From Pollutimonas bauzanensis (GTDB taxonomy: Bacteria; Pseudomonadota; Gammaproteobacteria; Burkholderiales; Burkholderiaceae_B): a stretch of 64,000 nucleotides of DNA. Below the pieces are notes generated by a model. It ran no database searches. It had not been told where the DNA came from and was given only the letters and a program-made list of their open reading frames with translations. Positions 1 to 16,255 of the stretch are shown piece by piece (positions within the stretch are counted from its first letter, which is position 1; each line of letters begins with the position of its first letter). Made by a program: the position numbers and the translations under genes. The DNA lies in the NCBI RefSeq assembly GCF_900129885.1, contig NZ_FQXE01000005.1, positions 83,794 through 147,793 of the forward strand, read 5' to 3'.

Positions 1-3000
1 GTGGGCGATGTGAGCCTCGATGAGGAGAGCTCTATATGTGCGCATGCTGCGAATATGGCATATGTCATATACACCTCCGGATCTACTGGAGACCCTAAGG
101 GCGTAGTTGTTACCCACGATAACGTCTGCCGACTCTTAGACACCACGCAGCCGCTGTTTCGGTTCGATAAAAGGGACGTGTGGTCTCTATACCATTCATA
201 CTCCTTCGACTTCTCGGTGTGGGAGATATTTGGCGCATTGACGCATGGCGGCCGACTGGTCATCGTGCCGCAGGATACCGCACGCGATCCCGAGGCGTTC
301 TCGAATCTAATAATCAGTGAAGGGATCACGGTATTGAACCAGACTCCATCTGCTTTTCGCCAAACGATGGTGGCGCTGTTGAATGAGGTGGAGCAATCGG
401 TGGACTTGCCGCTGCGTTACGTTATCTTTGGCGGAGAAGCCCTCGATTTAGGCGTGCTAACCGCGTGGTTCGATAGGCTCGGCTTTGAACAGCCAAAATT
501 GTTAAACATGTATGGCATAACTGAAACCACCGTACATGTTAGTTTTTGCGAAATAGATCGCCCTACGTTTGAGCGAAAATCGCAAGGCAGTCCAATCGGC
601 GGACCTCTTCCGGATCTGAAATGGTATGTGCTTGACGACAGGTTGGAGAAGGTAAAGCCTGGTACGCCAGGCGAGATATACGTCAGTGGGCCGGGATTGG
701 CGCGAGGCTATCTATTAAAGCCGGCGTTTACCGCAGGTCGATATATTCCGGACCCGTATGGTGAAGCTGAGGGTGGGCGCCTATACAAGACCGGTGATCT
801 TGCAAGATGGACGAGCGACAATCATCTAGAGTATATCGGTCGGTCAGACCAGCAAGTAAAGCTGCGTGGATTCAGGATCGAACTGGGAGAGGTATCGGCC
901 GCCGCGCGCGGTCATGCCGCAGTGCAGGATGCTGAAGCGGTAGTGATCGACACCGATGCGAATGATAGGAGACTGACGTTATTCGTTGTGCCAGACCTGC
1001 AAGGTATTCGTGAGCAGGCTGAGATTCGCCGACAGTCGGACGACCCACTGGCCAGCAATTTGGCCGAAGACTGGGAGGAGATTTTTGACACCACCTACGA
1101 AACGGCGCCGTTCAGTCCGAGCTTTGTTGGCTGGAATAGTAGTTATAGCGATCGGCCTATACCATTCGAGGAAATGAATGAGTGGCTGCTTGGCACGGTG
1201 CGTCGCATAAAGGATCTAAGGCCACGCAAGGTATTGGAAATTGGCTGCGGCCTAGGGCTAGTACTGCAGCATATTGCCCCTGCCTGCGAGTCCTATACGG
1301 GTATCGATTTCTCTCAATCCGCAATATCAAACTTGACGCAATGGGTTGCAAAAAACGGATACACGAACGTCAAGCTGTTCACTTCGCAAGCGAACCAACT
1401 GGCTGACTGCGTGGGCGGCCCCTTCGACACGATCATCATCAACTCCGTTGCGCAGTATTTTCCGTCGTGGGAGTACTTTCATGAAGTGCTTGGTAGCGCG
1501 GTCTCACGCTTGACGGAGAACGGAGCGATCTTTCTGGGCGACCTTCGGCCGTACGCGAACCAAGCCAGCTTTCACACGGCAATTCAGATGGCTCGTGCCA
1601 GTGGCGACTTGAGCGTGCAAAGTATCCGCCATTTGATTGAAAAGGCGGTAATGGAGGATGACGAGCTTCTCATAGACGCGCAAGCGCTTAGGCTCGTTGC
1701 ACGAGAGGCAGGCCTTCTCGATGTCGAAGTGCGACTCAAGGACGCACGATATGCCAATGAGCTCAGCGCCTATCGTTACGATGCGCTGCTAACCAAGGGG
1801 CATCGCCAGAGTCGAGGCGCGTCAAGTTCCATCGTTGCGATGCCCGACGGCGCGGACTTTGGCTGGGTCCGCGACCTGTTGAGCCGTGCGACACATTCAT
1901 CGGTCCGCATTATTGGTGTACCAAATTCGAGAGTCATGGCCGATGTAGCGCTGGTGCGTGCGTTGAGTGCAAGTTCCGACGAGGACACGGTGCTAGCGGC
2001 GAACCGTGCCAAAATGCGCTTCTCTACAGCCGGCCTTGATCCGTCCGACCTGTACCGGCTTGGAGATGAGCACGGATGGTCCGTCGAGACTGAATGGGGC
2101 TCCGACCCGGACAGCGGCTTAATCGATGTTCATTTCTACCGCCCATCGAGCCATGAGGACGGCCAGAATGCTTCAGCAAATTCTATCGAACAAAGCGAAT
2201 ATCTCGCAGCGGGCCGAACGTTTAGCGAACCGGTGGTAGCGAAGTATATCCAGTCGTTGAGTGCAATCGTCAGAGATCATTTACGGTCGCAATTGCCGCC
2301 GCACATGGTTCCACCTCATATCGTCGTGTTGCCGCGGATCCCGTTGACGGCGAACGGAAAACTGGACCGGGGGCTTCTTCGCGAATATGGCGCCGGCTCC
2401 CGCAAGCATGAGGTCAGGGCCGCCTCGACAGACATAGAGCGGGCGATCGCTGAAGTATGGCGAGAGATACTCGGTATTGACGGCATCGGTGTAGATGAAA
2501 GTTTCTTCGAGCTGGGTGGCCATTCAATTCTTGCCGTTCAAATGACGGCAAGGGTACGAAAAGCATGCGGCATAGAACTGCCGCTCGGGGCCGTATTTAG
2601 CCATCCCTCGATTGCGGAACTCGCTGCCTTTCTCGAAATTCGACGAGACTCAATGGAGGACGCTGTGCCGCGCCTGCCGTTCGAGTCCATTGACCGGAAT
2701 GTCGAGATGGCGCTGGCTCCGCAGCAAGTCGGTCTGTGGGTCGCGTGCCAGTTCACTGCGGAGCCGGCGCTTTACAACATCGTGGGAGCATTCGAGATCA
2801 GAGGGAAGCTAGACCGTCATGTGCTAAGAGCGAGCTTCGCAGATCTGATGTTTAGGCACGAAATTCTGCGTACGAGATATCCGGACATGCATGGCAGGCC
2901 TACCCTATCAATCGATGTCGAATCGGTTGACTACGTCGAGGTGGAAGTCCTAGTGTCCGACGAGATCGACGGAAGAAAACACATCGAGTCGGTTCTCAGC

Positions 3001-4065
3001 GATTTCGCGAGAATTTCTTTTGATTTGGTGACCGGCCCGCTCTGGCGTGCTCGCGTGTACGAAATCTCGACTGACCGGCACATCATCGCAGTGTCGATGC
3101 ACCATCTGATTGCCGATGGATGGTCATTGGGAATTCTTCTCGACCAGCTATCCTCATGCTATCGGCTTCGTTTGACGAATAAGGCGTTAGATATTCCACC
3201 CTCGGGTGAGCTGCAGTATGTTGATTTCGGTGCTTGGCACGAAAAGCTGCTGAGCGGAGTGAGGGGGATTGCGCTTAGAAAGTTCTGGGCGAACTATCTG
3301 GCCGATTTCAAGGGAGTAGCCGCTCTTCCAGGCCAGCAGGCCGGAGGGCAATACACTCCTGCCGCCAATTGCATCGATGCATTAGTACCATGGTCGGAAC
3401 TGAAGGGGCTGGATAGTCTCTGCATCGACTTGGGTGTAACCCTCTTTACTGTGCTGTTATCCGCACATCTTGCCGTCTTGCATCGGCTAACTGGAGCGCC
3501 AGACATTGTGGTCGGCGTCGATGTGGCGGGTCGCGACCATGGAGACACGCAACGAATGGTTGGCTACTTCGTTAACGTGGTACCAGTTAGATCGACACTC
3601 GCGAATTCTGCCGAAGTACTAACGTTCAGGGATTTTTCGGAGCGGACCGCTAAATCGCTCCGAACTGTTCTTGACCACGCCGAATTGCCTACAGACCAGA
3701 TTGTTCAATGTGCCAGAGAGGCCGGCATTCGGCCTGCGGGCGGCTTGATTAATTCGCTATTTGTCATGCAGAACTTCCCCACAGGGAATTTCCGCATTGA
3801 GGGACTGGATATCAATTCGGTCGATGTCGCCGCGAGTTATTCGAAGTTCGGGATGGAGTTCTTTCTCACGGAATCCTCCAACGGGCTCAAGTACCGGTGC
3901 CATTATTCGAAAGCATTATTTGGTACGGAGTCGATGCCGGCGGTGCTGCGGCAATGGCGTCAACTGATCAAACGTCTCGTGAATTCTCCGGAAACGAAGT
4001 TTATGAACGTCTTCCCTGACATTGCTGCGGTCGGGGGTAGGCGCGTCGATGCATCAGTTTGGTAG
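1..4065 (+). CDS. NRPS, partial at 5' end: A(Thr)-MT-PCP-C
   Basis: The reading frame is open at base 1, so the N-terminus lies outside the window. Visible order: adenylation domain from core A3 (YTSGSTG near residue 25), a SAM methyltransferase inserted after A8 (about residues 350-620, motif VLEIGCG near 412), the A10 end (NGKLDR near 788), a carrier domain (LGGHS near 838) and a condensation domain (about 900-1340) with intact HHLIADG at 1034-1040. Pocket residues read against GrsA give D F W N I G M V H plus Lys, the classic threonine code. A methyltransferase at this position normally N-methylates the bound residue, so N-methyl-Thr is expected. The protein ends in a C domain with no A domain after it; the next synthetase starts with A, so the module is split. 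The downstream hydroxylase and receptor support a siderophore product. Confidence 0.93.
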   Translation: MGDVSLDEESSICAHAANMAYVIYTSGSTGDPKGVVVTHDNVCRLLDTTQPLFRFDKRDVWSLYHSYSFDFSVWEIFGALTHGGRLVIVPQDTARDPEAFSNLIISEGITVLNQTPSAFRQTMVALLNEVEQSVDLPLRYVIFGGEALDLGVLTAWFDRLGFEQPKLLNMYGITETTVHVSFCEIDRPTFERKSQGSPIGGPLPDLKWYVLDDRLEKVKPGTPGEIYVSGPGLARGYLLKPAFTAGRYIPDPYGEAEGGRLYKTGDLARWTSDNHLEYIGRSDQQVKLRGFRIELGEVSAAARGHAAVQDAEAVVIDTDANDRRLTLFVVPDLQGIREQAEIRRQSDDPLASNLAEDWEEIFDTTYETAPFSPSFVGWNSSYSDRPIPFEEMNEWLLGTVRRIKDLRPRKVLEIGCGLGLVLQHIAPACESYTGIDFSQSAISNLTQWVAKNGYTNVKLFTSQANQLADCVGGPFDTIIINSVAQYFPSWEYFHEVLGSAVSRLTENGAIFLGDLRPYANQASFHTAIQMARASGDLSVQSIRHLIEKAVMEDDELLIDAQALRLVAREAGLLDVEVRLKDARYANELSAYRYDALLTKGHRQSRGASSSIVAMPDGADFGWVRDLLSRATHSSVRIIGVPNSRVMADVALVRALSASSDEDTVLAANRAKMRFSTAGLDPSDLYRLGDEHGWSVETEWGSDPDSGLIDVHFYRPSSHEDGQNASANSIEQSEYLAAGRTFSEPVVAKYIQSLSAIVRDHLRSQLPPHMVPPHIVVLPRIPLTANGKLDRGLLREYGAGSRKHEVRAASTDIERAIAEVWREILGIDGIGVDESFFELGGHSILAVQMTARVRKACGIELPLGAVFSHPSIAELAAFLEIRRDSMEDAVPRLPFESIDRNVEMALAPQQVGLWVACQFTAEPALYNIVGAFEIRGKLDRHVLRASFADLMFRHEILRTRYPDMHGRPTLSIDVESVDYVEVEVLVSDEIDGRKHIESVLSDFARISFDLVTGPLWRARVYEISTDRHIIAVSMHHLIADGWSLGILLDQLSSCYRLRLTNKALDIPPSGELQYVDFGAWHEKLLSGVRGIALRKFWANYLADFKGVAALPGQQAGGQYTPAANCIDALVPWSELKGLDSLCIDLGVTLFTVLLSAHLAVLHRLTGAPDIVVGVDVAGRDHGDTQRMVGYFVNVVPVRSTLANSAEVLTFRDFSERTAKSLRTVLDHAELPTDQIVQCAREAGIRPAGGLINSLFVMQNFPTGNFRIEGLDINSVDVAASYSKFGMEFFLTESSNGLKYRCHYSKALFGTESMPAVLRQWRQLIKRLVNSPETKFMNVFPDIAAVGGRRVDASVW

Positions 4066-4127
4066 CGGCCCAGGCTGCGTGCATATCGCTATCGAAAGAA
4101 TGAATTAACTCAATCAATGGGGTTATC

Positions 4128-5156
4128 GTGAGTGAGCAAACTATTACTATTGACTCCAAGCAAGTCATACAGCAAGTCTGGCCCACGAGCGGCGCGATAT
4201 CGCGCCCAGCAGTGGTGTGCGCGGGCGCGCCGACCATAGACGCCATCAGTTGGGCCTCACAAAATCTTGCCTTGATTGACGAACTATTATGCGCTCGTGG
4301 AGCGATCCTGTTTCGTGGGTTCGGAATCGGTACGATCGAGACTTTTGAGCGCTTCGCTGGTGCAATGTGCGATGAGTTATACGGCGAGTATGGCGATCTG
4401 CCGCCGAAGGAAGGTGCCAAGCGGGCATATCGCTCAACGCCTTATCCCGAAAGCGAGATGATTCTTTTCCATAACGAGAGCTCACACCTCGACAAGTGGC
4501 CGAGAAAGCAATGGTTCTACTGCGAGCTGCCATCCGTCAAGGGTGGAGCGACACCGCTCGTCGACTGCCGACAGATCCTGGAACATATCCCGCCCGCGTT
4601 CAGTGAAAGACTGGCGATTGAAGGTCTTCTGTACATCAGGACATTCACTGACGGGCTGGATGTTCGCTGGCAGGACTTCTTTCATACGGAGGATAGGCAG
4701 ACCGCAGAGCAAGTTTGTCGAGCCGCTGGTATGGACTGCCTATGGCTAGGCGATGACGACTTGCAAATGACGAACCTGAGTCCGGCTGTCATCGAGCATC
4801 CCATTACGCAGCAACGGGCTCTGTTTAACCAGATCCAGTTGCATCACCCCTTTTTTTTGGCCCCAGACCTGAGGGAGTATCTCTTGTCTATGGTCGGTGA
4901 AGACAGACTGCCTCGTAATGTCCGGTACGGCGGAGGCGAGCCTATAGAAGTAGAAAATCTACGGGCACTATCTGAAGCCTATGATGCCTGCGCTGTCCGG
5001 TTCAGTTGGGCAGAGGGTGACGTAGTGCTTCTGGACAATATGCTCACAGCCCATGCTCGCGACCCTTATGAAGGGCAACGGAAGATCGTCGTCGCCATGG
5101 GAGAGATGGTGCCGTCGAGAGCCTATTGCGCAAAATTCAAGACGGAGGCTATATGA
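4128..5156 (+). CDS. SyrP-like Fe(II)/2-oxoglutarate dioxygenase (Asp beta-hydroxylase)
   Basis: A 342-residue TauD/TfdA-type oxygenase. The metal site is visible: His115-Asn-Glu117 (an H-x-E form of the H-x-D/E motif) and distal His309, with Arg318 placed to bind 2-oxoglutarate. Proteins of this type in NRPS clusters, such as SyrP, hydroxylate the beta carbon of an amino acid held on a carrier domain. The next gene is a free-standing A(Asp)-PCP protein, which makes carrier-bound aspartate the natural substrate and beta-hydroxy-Asp the product. The start is GTG at 4128, 62 bases after the first synthetase. The stop overlaps the next start (ATGA at 5153-5156), so translation is probably coupled. 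The substrate assignment is an inference from context. Confidence 0.85.
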   Translation: MSEQTITIDSKQVIQQVWPTSGAISRPAVVCAGAPTIDAISWASQNLALIDELLCARGAILFRGFGIGTIETFERFAGAMCDELYGEYGDLPPKEGAKRAYRSTPYPESEMILFHNESSHLDKWPRKQWFYCELPSVKGGATPLVDCRQILEHIPPAFSERLAIEGLLYIRTFTDGLDVRWQDFFHTEDRQTAEQVCRAAGMDCLWLGDDDLQMTNLSPAVIEHPITQQRALFNQIQLHHPFFLAPDLREYLLSMVGEDRLPRNVRYGGGEPIEVENLRALSEAYDACAVRFSWAEGDVVLLDNMLTAHARDPYEGQRKIVVAMGEMVPSRAYCAKFKTEAI

Positions 5157-7009
5157 ACGATTCGGAAGTGTCTTGCTTGACTGGTAGCACTGTGCAATTC
5201 GTGGAGCAAACCTTATTCGACAGGCTTGAGGCGTGGAATGCGTCGGTTCCAGACCAAATCGCGCTTCGAATGGCGAATGTGGAACTATCATACGGTGGCT
5301 TAATGGAACGGGTCGCAGCTACGGCCGCCGGACTTGCCCTGGCCGGTATTCGGCCAGGAGATATCGTCGCCGTCCGCATGCCCAGATCGCTCGATTTGGT
5401 AATCGCCATTCTTGGCGTCATGCGTACTGGGGCAGCGTATCTGCCGCTAGATGAAGCATGGCCAGTGGAGCGCTGTCAGTACATCTTGGCCAACGCTGCC
5501 CCGAAAATGATGCTCGTGTCGAATGTGATGGATCCTATTCAGTGGGGCCTGGCCACCGCCGATGTTAGCCAGCTCGCCGCTGCTGTTAAACATCCGCGGC
5601 ATGTTCCGGACCTTCCCAGCCCAACAGATGCGGCATACGTCATCTACACCTCAGGCTCGACGGGGGTGCCAAAGGGGGTCGTTGTCGAGCATGCTCAGTT
5701 GCTTAACTATGCTGCGGCGATCTCCTTGGCGTGCGGTTTTGACCATAAGCTGCGTTTAGCGCTGTCTTCGGGGGTCGCAGCGGATCTGGGAAACACAACC
5801 CTTTACGGGGCGTTGTTCTCCGGCGCGACGCTTGTCGTCGCCACTGAGGGGCAGATGCAAGACCCAGTCGCTTACTCCGCGTTCATTCGTGAGGAGCGCA
5901 TCGACTGCTTGAAAGTCGTGCCGTCTCAGCTAGAGGTTCTAATCGAGGCTCCGGGGTGCATGATGCCGAAGATAGTTATTCTTGGCGGCGAGCCCGCAAA
6001 CAGTGCGCTCGTAGGCAAGATTCGCGAAATCCACCCGTCAGCAGTCATCTACAACCACTATGGTCCAACAGAGTGCACAGTCGGTGTTCTCGTACATCGT
6101 TTGGGCGAGAAAGAGGCTTTCGAAGCCGGCGAATGGGGCCTGCCCCTGAGCGCTGCTCTATCGAACAATTACATCTCCATCCGCGACCAGGATGGGCGGC
6201 TGGTGAAACGTGGGGAAGAGGGTGAAATCTATATTGCTGGTGCGCAGGTATGCCGGGGCTATTTAGGTCAACTCCCCGGCGACGGCTTTGTGCAGCTTCC
6301 CGACTCGCCCGGGGAAAGGTTCTACGGAACCGGTGATCTGGCAAGACAGTCCGCTGATGGAAGACTTGCGTTGACGGGACGAATCGACGATCAAGTGAAG
6401 ATCCGCGGATATCGGATCGCATTGAGAGAGGTCGAACTCGCATGTCTGCGCCTGCCGGGCATACAACAGGCAGTTGTATGCCCGACGCGCGATAAAGGAG
6501 AGACCGAACTGGCAGCATACCTGGTAGGTAGGCTGGACTTTTCCGTCGGCGCTCATGCAGCCGCCCGAAGATCGTTGCAAAAATACCTTCCGGACGCTTT
6601 CATCCCTAGCTATTTCTCCGTCATTGATGAGATACCGCGCCTTGCCAACGGAAAGATCGATCGACAAAAGCTGTCGTCTATCCTACCCGTACGGCCTGGT
6701 CAGGAGGTGGTGGAAATACGTGCCGTTCGCTCAGGTACGTACGTGGAACGATTCATCGTCGACGCGATCGCTGGCCTGATAGGAGGGCGGCGCATAGAAA
6801 TTGATGACGATTTCTTTGATGTGGGCCTTCATTCGCTCCAAGCCATTCGTCTCGCAGCAAAGATTCGTGAAATCTTACGCGTCGATCTCAAGCCGGGCGG
6901 CGTATTGACGAACCGGTCGATTCGGGCGCTGGCAAGCCATATCGACTCAATCGCGCAAGAAAATTCCAACATAGAGAAGCACGCTGCAGATTACCTCCTG
7001 CAGGGCTGA
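5153..7009 (+). CDS. NRPS A(Asp)-PCP didomain protein
   Basis: A stand-alone adenylation-carrier protein of 618 residues. The start is the ATG at 5153, not an earlier in-frame ATG: GGAGG lies just upstream and the start overlaps the hydroxylase stop. Core motifs seen are YTSGSTG, the YGPTE core, GYR for A8 and NGKID for A10. The pocket reads D L T K I G H V G plus Lys, an aspartate code; the lysine at the fourth position is diagnostic for an acidic side chain. The carrier motif is VGLHSL rather than LGGxS but keeps the serine. It has no condensation domain of its own, so it should work with the C domain ending the previous synthetase. It probably presents Asp to the SyrP-like hydroxylase. Confidence 0.9.
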   Translation: MNDSEVSCLTGSTVQFVEQTLFDRLEAWNASVPDQIALRMANVELSYGGLMERVAATAAGLALAGIRPGDIVAVRMPRSLDLVIAILGVMRTGAAYLPLDEAWPVERCQYILANAAPKMMLVSNVMDPIQWGLATADVSQLAAAVKHPRHVPDLPSPTDAAYVIYTSGSTGVPKGVVVEHAQLLNYAAAISLACGFDHKLRLALSSGVAADLGNTTLYGALFSGATLVVATEGQMQDPVAYSAFIREERIDCLKVVPSQLEVLIEAPGCMMPKIVILGGEPANSALVGKIREIHPSAVIYNHYGPTECTVGVLVHRLGEKEAFEAGEWGLPLSAALSNNYISIRDQDGRLVKRGEEGEIYIAGAQVCRGYLGQLPGDGFVQLPDSPGERFYGTGDLARQSADGRLALTGRIDDQVKIRGYRIALREVELACLRLPGIQQAVVCPTRDKGETELAAYLVGRLDFSVGAHAAARRSLQKYLPDAFIPSYFSVIDEIPRLANGKIDRQKLSSILPVRPGQEVVEIRAVRSGTYVERFIVDAIAGLIGGRRIEIDDDFFDVGLHSLQAIRLAAKIREILRVDLKPGGVLTNRSIRALASHIDSIAQENSNIEKHAADYLLQG

Positions 7010-7133
7010 CGGGGCGATGCGGCTGCCTCGCCTCGGCGACGGTCAGCCGCTTGCGGAGACGCTTTGAGGGCTTCCTCATGATCCATGACCAGCTCGATCT
7101 GCTGCCTAATCGCTATCAGTAACGAGGGACAAA

Positions 7134-13487
<6,354 letters not shown>

Positions 13488-13517
13488 CCATTCGGTGGCA
13501 CAGACGTTCTCGGTGGC

Positions 13518-13586
13518 GGAGTCATAGCAGAGTCGCATTGAGCGATAGCGGCGGATCACTATTGGCGTCTCAATCGCGATGACTCC
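13518..13586. terminator. Nested inverted repeats between convergent genes
   Basis: Outer arms GGAGTCAT (13518-13525) and ATGACTCC (13579-13586) enclose inner arms ATTGAG (13537-13542) and CTCAAT (13569-13574). They lie in the 225-base gap between the convergent synthetase and receptor genes. This could be a two-way transcription stop, but there is no clear T-run, so the role is a guess. Confidence 0.3.
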
Positions 13587-13712
13587 TTGGGGCCATTCAA
13601 CGCGGAGCCGAACGCCACGTTTTTCCTACCCAACGATAACGCGGCCTTCTCTCACTCGTGCTTGACGATGGTGGAGGAGGAGGTACGTCCGCATACCTCT
13701 TTCTCCGATGGC

Positions 13713-16169
13713 TTAGTAGCTGATTTTCGCCATGATGCCGACCGTTCGCGGCATACCTACCAAAACTACACCTTCGCTCTGTGCATACCAGTATCTCTTG
13801 TTGGCGACGTTAAACACACCTGCAGTCAACTGAAGGTCGTGCCCCGAAACTCGGGTGTTGTAGTTCGCCGTGAGATTGAAAATAAAATAACCGGGAATCT
13901 CGATCGAGTTCGCAGCGTCAAGCTTTTGCGTACTCACGTATCGCCCGTCGGCACCCACTTCCAAATTCTGCAGTTGGGGAACCGCGTAAGCAACGCGTAG
14001 TGCTCCAACGTAATTGGGTGTGACCGAGACGCGATTGCCCACGTTCTCGCTGGTTTTCACATATTCAGTATTCATCGCTGTGAACGACCCTGCAACAGAC
14101 AGGTTCGTGGTGAAATTCACAGATGTTCCGAGCTCCAGGCCCTGGTATCGAAGCTTGCCGTTCTGGACGTAGACATTGTCGCTGTTACCGTATGCCGCAC
14201 CTCGCTCTATCCTGAACAGGGAAGCAGTAGCACTCCAGGAGTCATGTTCTGTCTTGACGCCGACTTCGTACTGCTTACTTTTCAGCGGCTTGAGAAGGTC
14301 GTTTGCATTTTCATACATCAGAGGCACCTGCGCGCCTTGCTCGAGGGATTCAACATAGCTACCGTAGAGTGTCGTGTCCGGGCGGGGCTTGTACATTAGC
14401 GCGAACGTTGGCGTGACGACACCGTCCTTTTTATAATGGATCGTCTGTGCGCCAGCTGCAGTATATCCATTCTGCTCGTAGTTCGTATAACGGGCACCAG
14501 CGAGGACTGACCAGCGGTCGGTCAGTTTGATGGTGTCGCTTCCGAAAAATCCGGTCTGATCATAGGTTGACTGACGGTACCACGACGGCGTTATGGCGCT
14601 GTTATAGGTAATGGTGTTTTGGTCATAGATGTTGCCCGTGCCAATTGTGCAAAAGCAGAACTGACTATTCCCGTCGTTGGTCTGTTTTTGCGACGATGTG
14701 CCGAAAACCAGTTGGTGCTCAAATGGACCCGTCTGAGCCTTCCCTTCCAGCATTAGTTGCCATTGCTGAAATTTATACTTGTTTGCTTGGTCGTAGACGC
14801 GCTCCGTATAGTCGCCATTCGGATTCGAGATGTACAGCCAGTCTTCGATGTAGCGCCGATTTGTCGACGAGTAACTATAGTTCGTACTAACCTTCCAGTC
14901 CGGCGCGATCGCATAGCTCAAGCCCGTTGTGATTAAGCCAAATTCGGTGGATTGTGGAGAGCCATCGGACGACGTTAAATTATCGGCACGGCCATTGATC
15001 GGCGACGGCAGACTGGTGCCTGTATATCCAAGAAGTGTCGATATCGCCGCGACCTGCCCTGAGGCGTGTCGTTTTTGATACAAGGTGTCCAATGTCCACG
15101 TCAAATTCGGTGTCAGGTGCGCATCCAGTCCAAGAGACACATCATTTCCGTTGACGTGACCTCCGTTATACGTTTCGCCCCCTTCGTGAGCAGCATTGAG
15201 CCGGAAGCCAAACATTCCGTCAGTACCGAATCGATCACCGATATCGACATGCTCTTTAAAAATCCCATCAGACTTGTAGCCGACATCTGCACTTAGCAGA
15301 AGCCCGTCGGCAAGGATAGGCGGCTTCTTCGTCACAAAATTGACGATACCTCCAGGGGATCCAAATCCGTACATGAACCCAGAAAGCCCCTTGAGTATTT
15401 CGACTTGCTCAAAATCTTGATAAGGCAGCTCGACGCCATAGTTGATGATCGGCAAGCCATTTAACTTATAGCCATTTGCGTAGTCCAGTTGCAGGCCACG
15501 GACCGTTAAATAACTGGAACGCGTGTTGTATGTGTTCCCTTGGTTCACCACAGACGCGTCGAGGTTGAAAATATCACCGAGCGTCGAAGCCTGACGTCGC
15601 TCGATATCTTGCTTATCGACTACAGTGGTTGAGAACGGTGTGTCGAGTTGAGTGCGGGTCCCGAGTGCACCGCTGGTAACCGGAGCGTCAAGGTTTAGGG
15701 AAGTTATCGGTGCTTGTGGGGCCGTAACCGTAATCGTTGGCAATGTAGTGGCATTCTGCGTTGTTGCTGGTGGTTGCACCGTTATAGCGGAGCCATTGGC
15801 GGCAACTATCAGGCCGGTGCTTTCTAGCGCCCGATCTAGTGCTTGCCGTAGCGTCATTGAACCCTGCAGCGCCGAAGCAGTCTTCCCCGCAACAAGGGTG
15901 GCATCCACCGAAATCGCCACCCCGCTTTGGCGAGCTAGGGCATTGATTGTGTTGCCTAATGGCTGTGAAGGTAGTGAAAACTGCCATGTTGAGGCGAGGG
16001 CAGCAGTGCCAGATTGATTCTGAGCATATGCCGTATGTGGCACTGCTATAAAAGCCAGAGCGGTTGCGCTAGCGAACGCTATGGTCAATAAATGCCCCGA
16101 AGCGGCGATTCTGTTTTTACCGCTGCGTGGTATCGGCAAGTCCGGTATTTGGAATGGTAGCTTAAGCAT
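13713..16169 (-). CDS. TonB-dependent siderophore receptor with STN signalling domain
   Basis: An 818-residue outer-membrane receptor. Residues 1-49 form a signal peptide ending in AYAQ. An STN (secretin/TonB N-terminal) domain follows at about 55-125; it is the part that, in FecA/FpvA-type transducers, contacts a FecR-like protein in the periplasm. The plug domain is at about 160-290, the rest is beta-barrel, and the chain ends in aromatic Tyr. It is convergent with the NRPS genes and lies just downstream of fecR- and fecI-like genes. It is therefore most likely the receptor for the siderophore made here and reports its uptake to the sigma factor. GAGG precedes the start. Confidence 0.93.
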   Translation of the reverse strand: MLKLPFQIPDLPIPRSGKNRIAASGHLLTIAFASATALAFIAVPHTAYAQNQSGTAALASTWQFSLPSQPLGNTINALARQSGVAISVDATLVAGKTASALQGSMTLRQALDRALESTGLIVAANGSAITVQPPATTQNATTLPTITVTAPQAPITSLNLDAPVTSGALGTRTQLDTPFSTTVVDKQDIERRQASTLGDIFNLDASVVNQGNTYNTRSSYLTVRGLQLDYANGYKLNGLPIINYGVELPYQDFEQVEILKGLSGFMYGFGSPGGIVNFVTKKPPILADGLLLSADVGYKSDGIFKEHVDIGDRFGTDGMFGFRLNAAHEGGETYNGGHVNGNDVSLGLDAHLTPNLTWTLDTLYQKRHASGQVAAISTLLGYTGTSLPSPINGRADNLTSSDGSPQSTEFGLITTGLSYAIAPDWKVSTNYSYSSTNRRYIEDWLYISNPNGDYTERVYDQANKYKFQQWQLMLEGKAQTGPFEHQLVFGTSSQKQTNDGNSQFCFCTIGTGNIYDQNTITYNSAITPSWYRQSTYDQTGFFGSDTIKLTDRWSVLAGARYTNYEQNGYTAAGAQTIHYKKDGVVTPTFALMYKPRPDTTLYGSYVESLEQGAQVPLMYENANDLLKPLKSKQYEVGVKTEHDSWSATASLFRIERGAAYGNSDNVYVQNGKLRYQGLELGTSVNFTTNLSVAGSFTAMNTEYVKTSENVGNRVSVTPNYVGALRVAYAVPQLQNLEVGADGRYVSTQKLDAANSIEIPGYFIFNLTANYNTRVSGHDLQLTAGVFNVANKRYWYAQSEGVVLVGMPRTVGIMAKISY

Positions 16170-16255
16170 TGCTTCGACGTCCTCTCTGTTTGGTTATGTT
16201 TATCGGAAGACGGGCGAGATGCGAAATACCGGACAATTATTTTCTGAGGCGTGGA

